Shown: positions 53,918-63,822 of the stretch, one piece after another
Numbering within the stretch: the first letter of the stretch is position 1
How the letters are laid out: every line of letters begins with the position of its first letter
NCBI RefSeq assembly: GCF_003885105.1
Contig: NZ_QWZQ01000004.1
Location: forward strand, 27,615-91,614
Direction of reading: 5' to 3'
Length of the DNA stretch: 64,000 nucleotides
Source: Lactiplantibacillus garii
Lineage (GTDB): Bacteria; Bacillota; Bacilli; Lactobacillales; Lactobacillaceae
Made by a program: the position numbers and the translations under genes
The notes under the pieces: generated by a model
The model's input: the letters and a program-made list of their open reading frames with translations, nothing else
What the model was told of the DNA's origin: nothing
Database searches by the model: none

Positions 53918-55099
53918 ATGCAAAGAGTACAAATTACTGGAAATTCCCAACGTAAGGTAAAGGATGGTTACCCCTTACTGGTTGCGGATGATTTAAAGGA
54001 TCCAAGTATGAAGTTAACGGACGGTTCGTTTGTCGCGTTAATGGCTAGTTCACAATTTATGGGCTACGCCTTGATTGCCAAACACCGGCGCCAATTGGGG
54101 TGGGTACTTAGCTTAGATGAAAGTGAGACCCCGACGACCGATTATTTTCGGAAACTGTTCAAACAAGCACTCGTGCGCCGGGCGACCAGCATGGATCCCA
54201 GCGTTCCCCAACGGGTCTTTAACGCCGATGGTGACGGCTTAGGTGGCGTGACGATCGACCGATATCAAGACTATTACGTTTTCACGTGGTACGCGCAGGG
54301 CGTTTACCAACAGCGAGAAATGCTATACGCTGCATTTGAAACGGCCACTGACCACCAGTTCAAGGGAATTTATGCCAAACTGCGGTTTAACGTGGACGAA
54401 GCGAATTTAAAGAGTCAACTGGTGACCGGTGACGCGGCGCCGGAACCGTTGTTAGTGACGGAGGGGGACGTGACCTACCCCCTGCACTTGCAAGATGATT
54501 TGACGACCGGTTTATTACTGGATATGCGACCAATTCGCCAGTGGTTAGCCGGTGCTGAACTTCAAGGCAAGACCGTTTTGAACTTGTTTAGCCAGGAAAA
54601 CGGGATTACCGCGGCGGCGGCGGTTGCCGGTGCTGCTAAGACGATTTCGATTGAAACCAATAAAAAGGGCGCAGCGGCTACAGCTGACCAACTAGCCGTA
54701 AACAACATTGATCCAGCAAAGCACGAAATTCGGGCGATTGAGGTTAACAGCTACCTGGACTACGCGGCTAAGCACCACTTGAGTTATGACGTGGTCGTCG
54801 TAACGGCACCAACCTTTGCCCGGGTCAAAAAACAGAAGTTCCAAGTGGCCACCGATTTAACGGCTTTACTGGAAAACACCTTACCGGCCGTTCGGCGTGA
54901 TGGTCAGTTGATCGTAGCGACCACCGCCAACAACTTCTCAATGAAGAAGTTTAAAGAAGCTGTTAGTGCCGCCTTTATTGGGAGTGACCGCCACTATACG
55001 GTGACGGAAACCTTCCGCTTACCAAGTGACTTCGTGACTCGCAAGGCGTACTTGGCAAGTAATTACTTGAAGGTGTTGGTTTTAACGCTGGATAAGTAA
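53918..55099 (+). CDS. RlmI-like SAM methyltransferase homologue lacking catalytic cysteines
   Basis: 393 residues. Layout of RlmI (23S rRNA m5C1962 methyltransferase): N-terminal PUA-like domain (about 1-75), central TIDRYQDYYVFTW (about 112-124), a Rossmann methyltransferase core (about 195-393) with TTGLLLDMRPIR where RlmI has the KTG..LDQR motif. Key motifs are changed: LFSQENGI (223-230) for the usual FSYTGGF, VTAPTF (295-300) for DPPxF, and VATTANN (333-339) for the CSCS site. The protein has no cysteine at all. It is unlikely to make 5-methylcytosine by the usual mechanism. GGAGACT precedes the ATG. Confidence 0.75.
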   Translation: MQRVQITGNSQRKVKDGYPLLVADDLKDPSMKLTDGSFVALMASSQFMGYALIAKHRRQLGWVLSLDESETPTTDYFRKLFKQALVRRATSMDPSVPQRVFNADGDGLGGVTIDRYQDYYVFTWYAQGVYQQREMLYAAFETATDHQFKGIYAKLRFNVDEANLKSQLVTGDAAPEPLLVTEGDVTYPLHLQDDLTTGLLLDMRPIRQWLAGAELQGKTVLNLFSQENGITAAAAVAGAAKTISIETNKKGAAATADQLAVNNIDPAKHEIRAIEVNSYLDYAAKHHLSYDVVVVTAPTFARVKKQKFQVATDLTALLENTLPAVRRDGQLIVATTANNFSMKKFKEAVSAAFIGSDRHYTVTETFRLPSDFVTRKAYLASNYLKVLVLTLDK

Positions 55100-55152
55100 G
55101 CCAATTTAGGCAAAATAAACCAGCAAAATAAAAAAATTTTAACGTTAGATTT

Positions 55153-55185
55153 AGGGACCGTTTTCATTAATTGAAAACGGTCCCT
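55153..55185. repeat. 14-bp perfect inverted repeat
   Basis: AGGGACCGTTTTCA (55153-55166) and TGAAAACGGTCCCT (55172-55185), 5-nt loop. No T run on either side. Terminator-like position after the RlmI-like gene. Confidence 0.8.
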
Positions 55186-55336
55186 ATCGATAAGAAAACG
55201 AATTCATGAAAACATAAAAATATTTATATTTACGTGCTGGTCGCTGATTATGACTGGTAAAACGGTTACTTTACTGTTAAAATTATTTTTTGTCGTTAGG
55301 CATGAGAGAAAACATAAGAAATGAGGATTAATAGTA

Positions 55337-56194
55337 ATGGGAATTCTAATTGCACTGATTCCTGCAATCGCGTGGGGGAGTATCGGCTTAATTAGTGGTC
55401 GAATGGGCGGTACCGCTCGGCAACAGACCCTTGGGATGACAATGGGGGCCTTAGTATTTGGCTTGGCCCTGTGGTTGGTTGAACAACCAACGTTAACTAG
55501 CAAAATTTGGTTGATTGGAATCATTTCCGGTTTATTCTGGAGTATTGGTCAGGGTCAACAGTTTACGTCGATGAAGGCCGTTGGGATTTCACGGACGACG
55601 CCGATCTCAACCGGGATGCAACTCGTGGCGAACGCGTTGGCCGGAGTGCTGTTATTCCAAGAATGGCACGGAAACATGTACTGGATTGGTTCAATCTCAG
55701 TAATTGTCCTGATCGTAGGTGCGGTGTTAACTTCCTTAACGGACCGGACCGACCCGAACCGCAGTTCTTCAGAGAACTGGGGCGTTGGGATTCGGGCCTT
55801 GATTTTATCAACGGTGGGCTATGCCGGCTATACGATCGTCGTACATTATGGTAACGTGAACGCTCAGGCCGTGGTCATGCCACAGGCCGTTGGGATGTTG
55901 CTCGGTGCGCTGATCTGGTCGTTTAAGGATAAGCCGTGGGTTGAAAAGGCCACTTACCGTAACATCGTGACCGGCTTGGTCTGGGGAGTCGGTAACTTAT
56001 TCATGTTCATGGCGATGGCCCAAATTGGTCAAGCCGTTGCGTACTCATTGTCACAAATGGGAATCGTTATTTCCACCTTTGGGAGTATCTTCTTACTGGG
56101 CGAACACAAGACGAAGCGTGAGATGGTTTACGTGGTCATTGGTTCGATTCTCGTGATTGTCGGTGGGATTGCGTTATCGCTTATGAAAGCATAG
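55337..56194 (+). CDS. GRP-family sugar transporter (GlcU/RbsU-like)
   Basis: 285 residues, 10 TMs. Pattern of the glucose/ribose porter family: PAIAWGSIGLISGRMGG (about 9-25), GLFWSIGQGQQFTSMKAVGISRTTPISTG (about 65-93) and GNLFMFMAMAQIGQAVAYSLSQMG (about 216-239). Facilitated sugar uptake, glucose or ribose; no rbs genes nearby to decide. ATGAGGATTAATAGT before the start contains a weak ribosome site. Confidence 0.88.
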   Translation: MGILIALIPAIAWGSIGLISGRMGGTARQQTLGMTMGALVFGLALWLVEQPTLTSKIWLIGIISGLFWSIGQGQQFTSMKAVGISRTTPISTGMQLVANALAGVLLFQEWHGNMYWIGSISVIVLIVGAVLTSLTDRTDPNRSSSENWGVGIRALILSTVGYAGYTIVVHYGNVNAQAVVMPQAVGMLLGALIWSFKDKPWVEKATYRNIVTGLVWGVGNLFMFMAMAQIGQAVAYSLSQMGIVISTFGSIFLLGEHKTKREMVYVVIGSILVIVGGIALSLMKA

Positions 56195-56250
56195 TAAAAC
56201 TTTTACTTTTACATTTATAAAAAAATATGATAAACCTAAAAAGTTGATTT

Positions 56251-56285
56251 GACGCGGATATGAATGATTATTCGCGTCTTTTTTT
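56251..56285 (+). terminator. terminator of the sugar transporter gene
   Basis: GACGCG / CGCGTC stem with a 16-nt loop and seven T. Confidence 0.8.
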
Positions 56286-56372
56286 GACTATAAAAACACT
56301 TATTTTTTACATAAATCACGAAAATTTACGAAAAAATGGGGTAAGTGCTGTTCATTCCGTTCGCTACTATTG

Positions 56373-56378
56373 TATAAT
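56373..56378 (+). promoter_or_regulatory. pgi promoter -10
   Basis: TATAAT at 56373-56378, 38 bp before pgi, with a weak -35 (TTCATT, 56351-56356, 16 nt away). Confidence 0.55.
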
Positions 56379-56415
56379 GTCAGTTGTAAATACGTATAGA
56401 AAGAGGTAATAGTAA

Positions 56416-57768
56416 ATGGCACACATTTCATTTGACAGCTCTAATTTAACTAAGTTTGTTCACGACAACGAACTTGGCGAAATGCAAGCTATGGTTACAG
56501 CTGCTGACAAAGAGCTGCGTGAAGGAACCGGCGCCGGTAACGATTTCCGCGGCTGGTTGGATTTACCAGTAGACTACGACAAGGACGAATTTGCACGGAT
56601 TAAAGCCGCTGCTAAGAAGATTCAAAACGATTCTGACGTTCTGGTTGTTATCGGGATTGGTGGTTCATATTTAGGTGCTCGCGCTGCCGTTGAATTTTTA
56701 CACGAAACTTTCTGGTCATCACTTTCACGTGAAGACCGTAAATTCCCACAAGTTGTCTTTGCTGGGAACTCAATTTCATCCTCATACGTCAACGATTTGA
56801 TTCACTTGATCGGCGACCGGGACTTCTCCGTTAACATCATTTCGAAGTCTGGTACTACGACCGAACCTTCAATCGCATTCCGGGTATTCAAGGAACGCTT
56901 AATTGCCAAGTATGGTGAAGAAGGCGCCAAGAGCCGGATCTACGCTACGACTGACCGCAAGCGCGGTGCGTTAAAGCAAGAAGCCGATGCTGAAGGTTAC
57001 GAATCATTCGTTATTCCTGATGACGTTGGTGGTCGTTTCACCGTCTTAACGCCAGTTGGTTTATTACCAATTGCCGTTTCTGGTGGCGACATCGATTCAT
57101 TAATGAAGGGTGCTGCGGACGGTCGTGCGCAATACTCCGATGCTGATTTGACTAAGAACGAAGCTTACCAATACGCTGCTTTCCGGAACATCTTGTACCG
57201 GAAGGGTTATACCACTGAAATTCTTGAAAACTACGAACCAAACATGGCAATGTTCTCAGAATGGTGGAAGCAATTAATGGGCGAATCCGAAGGGAAAGAC
57301 CAAAAGGGGATTTACCCATCATCAGCTAACTTTACGACTGACCTGCACTCTTTGGGTCAATACATCCAAGAAGGTCGTCGTAACTTGATGGAAACCGTTG
57401 TTAAGGTTGAAAACGCCACTAGTGACGTTGACATTCCTAAGGAAACGGAAAACCTTGATGGTTTGAAGTACCTTGAAGGTAAGACGATGGCCCAAGTTAA
57501 CACCAAGGCCTTTGAAGGGGTTATTATGGCCCACGTTGATGGCGGTGTTCCTAACATGGTCGTTAACATCCCTTCACAAGATGCTTACACGCTTGGCTAC
57601 ATGATCTACTTCTTCGAAGCAGCCGTTGCCATTTCTGGTTACCTGAACGGGATCAACCCATTCAACCAACCAGGTGTTGAAGCTTACAAGAACAACATGT
57701 TTGCGCTCTTAGGCAAGCCTGGTTACGAAGAATTAACTAAGAAATTAACTGCCCGTTTAGACGACTAG
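56416..57768 (+). CDS. pgi: glucose-6-phosphate isomerase
   Basis: 450 residues, the short bacterial form. Interconverts glucose 6-phosphate and fructose 6-phosphate. [19 protein letters not shown] (about 78-96), [15 protein letters not shown] (about 142-156), the Glu/His region [28 protein letters not shown] (about 289-316) and [11 protein letters not shown] (about 416-426). Codon use is visibly more biased than in neighbouring genes (few rare codons; TTC, AAC, GAA preferred), as for a highly expressed glycolytic gene. GAAAGAGGT precedes the ATG. Monocistronic. Confidence 0.96.
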   Translation: MAHISFDSSNLTKFVHDNELGEMQAMVTAADKELREGTGAGNDFRGWLDLPVDYDKDEFARIKAAAKKIQNDSDVLVVIGIGGSYLGARAAVEFLHETFWSSLSREDRKFPQVVFAGNSISSSYVNDLIHLIGDRDFSVNIISKSGTTTEPSIAFRVFKERLIAKYGEEGAKSRIYATTDRKRGALKQEADAEGYESFVIPDDVGGRFTVLTPVGLLPIAVSGGDIDSLMKGAADGRAQYSDADLTKNEAYQYAAFRNILYRKGYTTEILENYEPNMAMFSEWWKQLMGESEGKDQKGIYPSSANFTTDLHSLGQYIQEGRRNLMETVVKVENATSDVDIPKETENLDGLKYLEGKTMAQVNTKAFEGVIMAHVDGGVPNMVVNIPSQDAYTLGYMIYFFEAAVAISGYLNGINPFNQPGVEAYKNNMFALLGKPGYEELTKKLTARLDD

Positions 57769-57790
57769 ACCCGCGTTAAACTTGAATAAA

Positions 57791-57833
57791 CGTCGCTCAG
57801 TCCGCTAATTAGCGCTCCGAGCGGCGTTTTTTT
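57791..57833 (+). terminator. pgi terminator
   Basis: CGTCGCTC / GAGCGGCG stem, an inner AGCG/CGCT stem, seven T. Confidence 0.88.
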
Positions 57834-57882
57834 GGTGGGCGGGGTATAATAGAAACAATTAAGTAAACATAAGGAGTTTGCC

Positions 57883-58074
57883 ATGCGAACGTTAAACTTG
57901 GTAGAAAGTGTTCTGATTGTTTTGGGCCTGATCCTATTTGGAATTGGGAGTCAAGTTGCTAGTATTAATCACAGCTTGCCGTGGTTACAATACGTTGGGC
58001 TAGGCGTAGTATTTTTCACCGGACTTGGCGACGCACTTTATCGCATCATAGCCAAAAAGAGTTTCTTTAAGTAA
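57883..58074 (+). CDS. small membrane protein, 63 aa
   Basis: Unknown function. Two TMs (about 7-27 and 34-50), a short basic C-tail (KKSFFK). Promoter TATAAT about 57845, AAGGAG 7 nt before the ATG. A terminator follows; it is an independent unit. Confidence 0.7.
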   Translation: MRTLNLVESVLIVLGLILFGIGSQVASINHSLPWLQYVGLGVVFFTGLGDALYRIIAKKSFFK

Positions 58075-58093
58075 CACTAAGGTCGTTCAAAAA

Positions 58094-58139
58094 ATCCTCG
58101 TTACCCCCGTTTTTTACGGGCCGTAGCGGGGACTTTTTT
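58094..58139 (+). terminator. terminator of the 63-aa gene
   Basis: TCCTCGTTACCCCCGT / ACGGGCCGTAGCGGGGA imperfect stem, T run. Confidence 0.82.
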
Positions 58140-58410
58140 AGTATCTAAATTAAGGAAATGATTAGGAACGGTGGGGGGAACTAGTTTGCTCACGAAAGCA
58201 TTTTCAAAGTAAAAAAGCAAACCGGTTCCGTTTAATTGCTAGTAACAATCATCAGTAATCACGGGGATTTGATAGTCCATGCTTCAAACGTTGAATAGTT
58301 ACCCCCGGTATTCGATAACACTTTACATCATTCACTAAAAATCGCAAAGTTATTACTGAGGAACTGTATTCTGGGGTATTCTCCAAAAAAGAATTGGGAG
58401 GTACATAGTA
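58140..58410. promoter_or_regulatory. upstream region of the envelope cluster
   Basis: 271 bp. GTATTCT occurs twice at exactly 10-bp spacing (58366-58372, 58376-58382), with GTATTCG at 58308-58314. Direct repeats one helical turn apart are typical of regulator sites. No clear -35/-10 pair. TTGGGAGGT precedes the start. Confidence 0.45.
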
Positions 58411-60405
58411 ATGAGCTTTTTAGAATTACACGATATTCGTAAAGCCTACACCCTGAAACACGAAGAAAACGTGATTTTGAAGGGTATCAACTTAAACTTT
58501 GACCGCGGGGAATTCATTTCGATTCTCGGGGAATCCGGTGGTGGAAAGTCGACGTTGATGAATATTATCGGGGGCTTGGATCACCACTATGATGGTGACG
58601 TTTTATTGGAAGGTCAGTCGCTCCGTTCCATGAACGAACGGCAAATGGACCGGTACCGGCGTGAAACGGTGGGGTTCATTTTTCAGAACTTTAACTTAGT
58701 AAGTTATTTAAATGTTCTGGATAACGTCCTGTTGTCACTTAAGATGACTAAGACCTCCCACACTGAACAGGTCAAACAGGCGGCGGGCCTCCTTAAACGG
58801 GTGGGCTTGGACAAACAGGCACGCCAATTTCCTAACGAGTTATCCGGTGGGCAGAAGCAGCGGGTCGCCATTGCGCGGGCGCTGGCTAGTGATCCCGACA
58901 TTATCATTGCCGACGAACCCACCGGGGCGTTGGACAGCGAAAACACCCAGGAAGTCATGGACATCCTGTATTCGATCGCCGCGGAAGGTAAGCTGGTCAT
59001 TACCGTGACCCACTCACAGGAGGTGGCCGATTACGGGACCCGGATCGTGCACTTAGATGACGGTCAAATTCACGATGAGTTGGTGATTGGGGCACCGTTT
59101 GATGAAGTGGATAAGGAACCAACCCGCTACCGGGTTTTGGGTTTTCGGCAAATGTTTCGGATGTCGATGCAACACATGCGCCGAATGTGGTTACGCTACC
59201 TATTAATCATTTTTGGCTCGTCGATTGGGATCAGCAGCATCGTGGTCATGCTGGGGCTGGGTTCTGGGATTCAAAATTACATGAATCACCAAATTACGTC
59301 CCAGGTCAACCCGACCGCTGTTCAGATTACCAAGAAGACGGGCAAGGTCAGCACTAAAGCGCGCGATAAGGCTAAGACGGCGAAGGCCTATAAAGCCGCG
59401 GTAAATCGCGAAACGACCACGGCGGCTAAGAACGCACAGATTACGAGCACTAACATCAAAAAAATTGCGAACATTAAACACGTTCAGTCGGCTAAGCTGG
59501 GCTACTACGCTGGTGCGCAGGCGACGTATAAGAAAAAAACAACCAGCGCGACGTTGCAAACGGATAACCAAACCATCTTGGCGAAAAACATTAAGACCGG
59601 GTCGCGCCCAGGTACCAACGAGGTGTTGATCGGCCGGAAACTGGCCAAAAAGTTGGTCGGCACGAAGCAGTATAAACGGGCCCTAAATAAAAAAGTAACG
59701 GTCAAGATGGCAATGGTGGATAAAAAGAATCAGGCCGTTACCGTCAAAAAGACGTTGAAGGTCAGCGGGATTACGAATAGTGACGATACGAACGTAGTCG
59801 TGACGCCGCAAACCGCCAAAGCCCTGGTAGCAACTAAGAACGTCGCTTACCGGCCGAACTTTGCCATTGTCCAAATTGATAAGTTGAGTCACGTTAAGTC
59901 GGTGGAACACCAGATCAAGGCAATCAAGGGAACTAACAAGAAGCAACAGTATAACTATACCGGGATTGGTGACTTAATTGATTCGTTGAACACCTACATT
60001 CGGTTAGCCACGAACGTTTTGACCGGGGTTGCCGGAATCGCACTGCTGGTTTCAGCGATTATGATCATCGTGGTCCTCTACGTGAGCGTATCTGAACGGA
60101 CCCGTGAAATTGGGGTTCTACGTGCGTTAGGGGCCCGCAAGCGGGATATTAGTCACTTGTTCTTCGCGGAAGCCCTAACGATTGGGGTGTTAGCCGCAAT
60201 TATGGGGATTATTTTTGGTCAGCTTTGGCAGGCACTGGGGAACGCCGCCATTTACAGTTTAATTAAATATCCAATCGTGCGGATTTCGGGAGTTGCAATG
60301 GTTGGCGGATTTACCGTCAGCGTTGTTATCAGCTTACTCGCAGCCTTAGCACCAGCACACATGGCTGCCCGGCTGGATCCGGTCGAAAGTCTGTCACACG
60401 AATGA
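58411..60405 (+). CDS. MacB-like ABC transporter, ATPase-permease fusion
   Basis: 664 residues. ATPase domain (about 1-225): Walker A GESGGGKST (about 39-47), signature LSGGQKQRV (about 144-152), Walker B IIIADEPTGALD. Then TM1 (about 267-290), a large extracytoplasmic domain (about 290-525) strikingly rich in Lys, Thr and Ala, and three TMs (about 535-655) with the FtsX/MacB hallmark SERTREIGVLRALGARKRDI. Such proteins work by mechanotransmission, exporting peptides or moving lipoproteins, or serving antimicrobial-peptide resistance. No separate permease or HlyD-like partner follows. First gene of the cluster. Confidence 0.87.
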   Translation: MSFLELHDIRKAYTLKHEENVILKGINLNFDRGEFISILGESGGGKSTLMNIIGGLDHHYDGDVLLEGQSLRSMNERQMDRYRRETVGFIFQNFNLVSYLNVLDNVLLSLKMTKTSHTEQVKQAAGLLKRVGLDKQARQFPNELSGGQKQRVAIARALASDPDIIIADEPTGALDSENTQEVMDILYSIAAEGKLVITVTHSQEVADYGTRIVHLDDGQIHDELVIGAPFDEVDKEPTRYRVLGFRQMFRMSMQHMRRMWLRYLLIIFGSSIGISSIVVMLGLGSGIQNYMNHQITSQVNPTAVQITKKTGKVSTKARDKAKTAKAYKAAVNRETTTAAKNAQITSTNIKKIANIKHVQSAKLGYYAGAQATYKKKTTSATLQTDNQTILAKNIKTGSRPGTNEVLIGRKLAKKLVGTKQYKRALNKKVTVKMAMVDKKNQAVTVKKTLKVSGITNSDDTNVVVTPQTAKALVATKNVAYRPNFAIVQIDKLSHVKSVEHQIKAIKGTNKKQQYNYTGIGDLIDSLNTYIRLATNVLTGVAGIALLVSAIMIIVVLYVSVSERTREIGVLRALGARKRDISHLFFAEALTIGVLAAIMGIIFGQLWQALGNAAIYSLIKYPIVRISGVAMVGGFTVSVVISLLAALAPAHMAARLDPVESLSHE

Positions 60406-60426
60406 TAAAAAATGAGGGCGTAGGCT

Positions 60427-62004
60427 ATGTACTTTTTCATTACGAATAAAATTGATTCCACACCGTCGGCCATCGAACTTGCGATGATCAAACGACAGCA
60501 ACTATTCACGAAACACCGGGTTCCGGCGATGATCGTGACGCGCAACTACGTACGGGATCTGCACCAAAACATGCACCAAGTGGGGCTCGACAATGAATTT
60601 GTGGTTAACATGTACGATTATTTTCAAGGAACGACCGACTACGAAGGGCAACCAATGACGGCGGGGCGCTACCCGCGGGTCGATGGTGAGACCTTAGAAA
60701 AAATCAATCCAAAGCAATTTGACGTTATTCAACGGGAACAGCGGCAAAAATCAATTCACTTGAATCCTGAAGGTAACGTGGATTACGTGGATATTTTAAA
60801 TCCGCAGGGGGCGGTCAGTCGCCGGGATTATTACGATACCCGGGGCTTTTTGTCGGTGGCACAATACTTTGACGAACACCAAAACATTGTGTTAGAGCAG
60901 CACTTAACGCCGCAGCACCAGCCAGTTCTGGAGACTTTCTTTCGCCCTAATGCCAAGGGCCAGCCGGTGGCCACACACCAACGGTTACTGGGTTACCACG
61001 GGGCAACTTACGAATTTGAAGACTGGGACCAACTAACGGCGTTTTTCCTAGATTGTATTAATACCGAGTTTGGTGGTCACGGCACGATGATCGTTGACCG
61101 TAGTGATGCCGGGATGCACCCGTTAGTTGAAATGAACACCACGGCGCGCAAATACGAGTTCTTACACAGTAACTTTACCCTGGACCCGCTCGACGTGGTT
61201 AACTCGCCGATCGTACCGTTTACTCAAATCGGACTGGATCACGCGGATCAAATGGACGGATTTATCATGTCAACGCAGGCGGAATGTGACGATATGACGA
61301 ATCATATTCACAACGTGATCCCGACGATTGCCATTCCAGTTGGAAGCGTTAGTGATGCTCGTTTAGCGGCTGCACCGGTTAAGTTTAGTCAACGGACCCC
61401 CGGCAAAATTGTTGCGGTGGCCCGGTTATCCGTCGAAAAGCAACTGGACCAGCTGATCAAGGCCATTGCCTACGTGCACGAAAAGCTGCCCCAAGTCACT
61501 TTAGATATTTACGGCTACGGTGATTCGTGGACCGGTTTTAAAGAAGAAAAACGCCTGCGTAGTTTGGTGACCTCGCAACAGTGGCAGTCTTTTATTAACT
61601 TTAAGGGGTTTGTTCACGACTTGGCACCGGTCTATGATCAGGCCCAGCTGATGGTCCTCACGAGCCAGTACGAGGGTTTTAACTTGGGTATTTTAGAGGG
61701 CCTCAGTCACGGGGTACCGGTCGTGGCTTACGATATTAAGTACGGACCGGGAGACATGATCGAAGACGGTCAAAATGGCCGGTTGATTCCGGCGAATAAT
61801 CTCGTTGAGTTGGGAAAAGTGATCCTCAGTCTCTTACGGCAACCGGCACAATTAGAACGAATGAGCGAAAAGGCGTACGGCCGCAGTAGTCGCTATTCCG
61901 AAGCCATGGTTTGGCAGAAGTGGAACGACCGCGTGGTTCAGCCCGATATTCACGCGATGAGGGGAGTAGCAGCATATGGCGACAAACGCAGCGACATCGG
62001 TTAA
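60427..62004 (+). CDS. TagE-like glycosyltransferase (GT4, teichoic-acid glucosylation)
   Basis: 525 residues, retaining GT-B enzyme. The N-terminal half carries a domain found in TagE/GtfA-type enzymes (MYFFITNKIDSTPSAIELAM start; HQRLLGYHGATYEF about 180-193). The C-terminal GT4 domain (about 325-505) has GKIVAVARLSVEKQLDQLI (about 318-336) and the E-x7-E motif EGFNLGILEGLSHG (about 417-430). TagE adds alpha-glucose to poly(glycerol phosphate) wall teichoic acid. Acceptor is inferred. It starts 21 bp after the ABC gene and overlaps the next gene by 29 bp, so the three form one operon. Confidence 0.8.
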   Translation: MYFFITNKIDSTPSAIELAMIKRQQLFTKHRVPAMIVTRNYVRDLHQNMHQVGLDNEFVVNMYDYFQGTTDYEGQPMTAGRYPRVDGETLEKINPKQFDVIQREQRQKSIHLNPEGNVDYVDILNPQGAVSRRDYYDTRGFLSVAQYFDEHQNIVLEQHLTPQHQPVLETFFRPNAKGQPVATHQRLLGYHGATYEFEDWDQLTAFFLDCINTEFGGHGTMIVDRSDAGMHPLVEMNTTARKYEFLHSNFTLDPLDVVNSPIVPFTQIGLDHADQMDGFIMSTQAECDDMTNHIHNVIPTIAIPVGSVSDARLAAAPVKFSQRTPGKIVAVARLSVEKQLDQLIKAIAYVHEKLPQVTLDIYGYGDSWTGFKEEKRLRSLVTSQQWQSFINFKGFVHDLAPVYDQAQLMVLTSQYEGFNLGILEGLSHGVPVVAYDIKYGPGDMIEDGQNGRLIPANNLVELGKVILSLLRQPAQLERMSEKAYGRSSRYSEAMVWQKWNDRVVQPDIHAMRGVAAYGDKRSDIG

Positions 62005-63742
62005 ACAACGACCAAAACGTAAATACGGGACCAAGGACTTACTGCGATTAATTACAACTAATGCCAGTCCTAAAAAGGGGTTATTTATTCTCGGAATCTT
62101 ACTATCCTTCGTGGCAACGATTTGTAGTTTGGGTATCACGTTGATGTTAAAGGAATTTATCGACGCGTTTAATCACGGTACGTCGGGGCAACTCTTACTC
62201 CGACTATCCGGCGTGATCGTGGTGCAACTGTTTTCTAGCGTGGCTTCCAGTTTTTTACTGAGCTATACCGGGGTCGACGCCGTTTCAAAATTAAGAAGTA
62301 CCCTGTGGGAACACATTGTGGACTTACCGATTCCGTACTTTGATCACAACCGAACCGGGGAACTCTCTAGTCGGGTCGTTAACGATACGTCGACTATTTT
62401 TGAATTGATTTCCAGTCAGTTTTCAAACGCCATCAATGGGGTCATCTCCATCGTGGGATCGCTGGTGTTGATGTTGATGTTGAACTTTAGGCTAACGATT
62501 ATTATTTTGATCGTGGTACCGCTAATGGCGGTGATCATTGTGCCGATGGGACAAGTTTTAGCACGCATTTCCAAGGCCATCCAAAAGGAAACGGCTAATT
62601 TGAACAGCGCAGCCGTACAAATGATTTCACAAAACCGGCTGGTTAAGGCGATGGTTGCCGAAAAGTCCCTCAAACAACAGGGGACGGCTCAGGTCAACCG
62701 CATCAAGGGGTTTAGTGTTCGCCAAATTAAGTTGATCTCATTTCTGAACCCAATTTTAAATATCATGTTACTCGGCGCAATTTTTATCATCATTGTCTAT
62801 GGTGGGGTGCTAGTACAAACCAAAGCCCTAACGATTGGGAGTTTAGTGGCGTTCTTAATGTACGCCGTGCAGATGATCTCACCGTTGAGTAGTGTGACCG
62901 GGTTAGTCACCGCCGTGCAACAAACGGTTGGGGCGACTGAACGGATTGATGATATTTTGGACAGCCCGACCGAAGATAAGCGCTTAAACGGGCAACCATT
63001 AGAGACGATTGACACAATTGACTTTGATCACGTTGATTTTGGCTACGAAGTGGATAAGCCGGTACTAAAAGATATTGACCTCCAAATCAACCGTGGTGAA
63101 CGGATCGCCCTCATTGGGGAGAGTGGGAGTGGTAAGACCACCCTAGTTTCCTTACTAGAGTCATACTACGAACCGACTAGCGGGACCCTAGACGTCAACG
63201 GCCAGTCGATGGCTAGTTACACGGTACCGTCGATTCGTAACCAAATTGGCTACGTCAGTCAGGAAGTTGATTTAATGCCCGGTACCATGCGGGATAATTT
63301 GCTCCTGGGTGCAACTAAGCCGGTTTCAGATGAGCGTTTAACGGCCTTATTAGGGCAAGTGGGCCTCGCCGACTGGTTAACTGAATTATCAGCCGGACTA
63401 GACACAGACGTCGGAGAACGGGGTTTAAACGTCTCTGGCGGGCAACGTCAACGGTTAGCAATTGTTCGGGCGCTGGTCCGGGAACCGTCGTTGCTGATTC
63501 TGGACGAAGCAACCGCGAGCCTGGATAACCAGAACCAGGAACGGGTCACCCAGTTGCTGGCGACCCTGCCAGCTGACCTGACGACAATTACCATCGTCCA
63601 CCGGCTCAATCAGATTGAAGCCTATCCGCGAATTTTATTCATGGAAGACGGACAAATTACTGGGGATGGTGACCACGCCACGTTAATTGCGACCCACGCG
63701 CGGTACCGTGACTTTTACCGGTTACAGTATCAGCACGGCTAA
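61976..63742 (+). CDS. ABC exporter, half-transporter (LmrA/BmrA-like)
   Basis: 588 residues: six-TM ABC_membrane domain (about 30-325), then the ATPase domain with Walker A GESGSGKTT (about 379-387), signature VSGGQRQRL (about 484-492), Walker B LLILDEATASLD (about 503-514) and switch His in TIVHRLNQ. Works as a homodimer, exporting drugs, lipids or peptides. No peptidase or cyclic-nucleotide domain is fused. The ATG lies inside the end of the glycosyltransferase gene, with GAGGGGAG 7-14 nt upstream. Confidence 0.88.
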   Translation: MATNAATSVKQRPKRKYGTKDLLRLITTNASPKKGLFILGILLSFVATICSLGITLMLKEFIDAFNHGTSGQLLLRLSGVIVVQLFSSVASSFLLSYTGVDAVSKLRSTLWEHIVDLPIPYFDHNRTGELSSRVVNDTSTIFELISSQFSNAINGVISIVGSLVLMLMLNFRLTIIILIVVPLMAVIIVPMGQVLARISKAIQKETANLNSAAVQMISQNRLVKAMVAEKSLKQQGTAQVNRIKGFSVRQIKLISFLNPILNIMLLGAIFIIIVYGGVLVQTKALTIGSLVAFLMYAVQMISPLSSVTGLVTAVQQTVGATERIDDILDSPTEDKRLNGQPLETIDTIDFDHVDFGYEVDKPVLKDIDLQINRGERIALIGESGSGKTTLVSLLESYYEPTSGTLDVNGQSMASYTVPSIRNQIGYVSQEVDLMPGTMRDNLLLGATKPVSDERLTALLGQVGLADWLTELSAGLDTDVGERGLNVSGGQRQRLAIVRALVREPSLLILDEATASLDNQNQERVTQLLATLPADLTTITIVHRLNQIEAYPRILFMEDGQITGDGDHATLIATHARYRDFYRLQYQHG

Positions 63743-63760
63743 TTGGCTAATTTCAACCAA

Positions 63761-63822
63761 ACTTTCACAAAAAAACAAGGCAGTCCCGAGTCTGGTGGGT
63801 TGCCTTGTTTTTTTGTGAAAGT
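63761..63822 (+). terminator. operon terminator with 22-bp perfect stem
   Basis: Arms 63761-63782 and 63801-63822 are exact reverse complements (ACTTTCAC, seven A, CAAGGCA). The run of seven T in the second arm can act as the U tract. Symmetric, so it may stop transcription from both directions. Confidence 0.9.
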
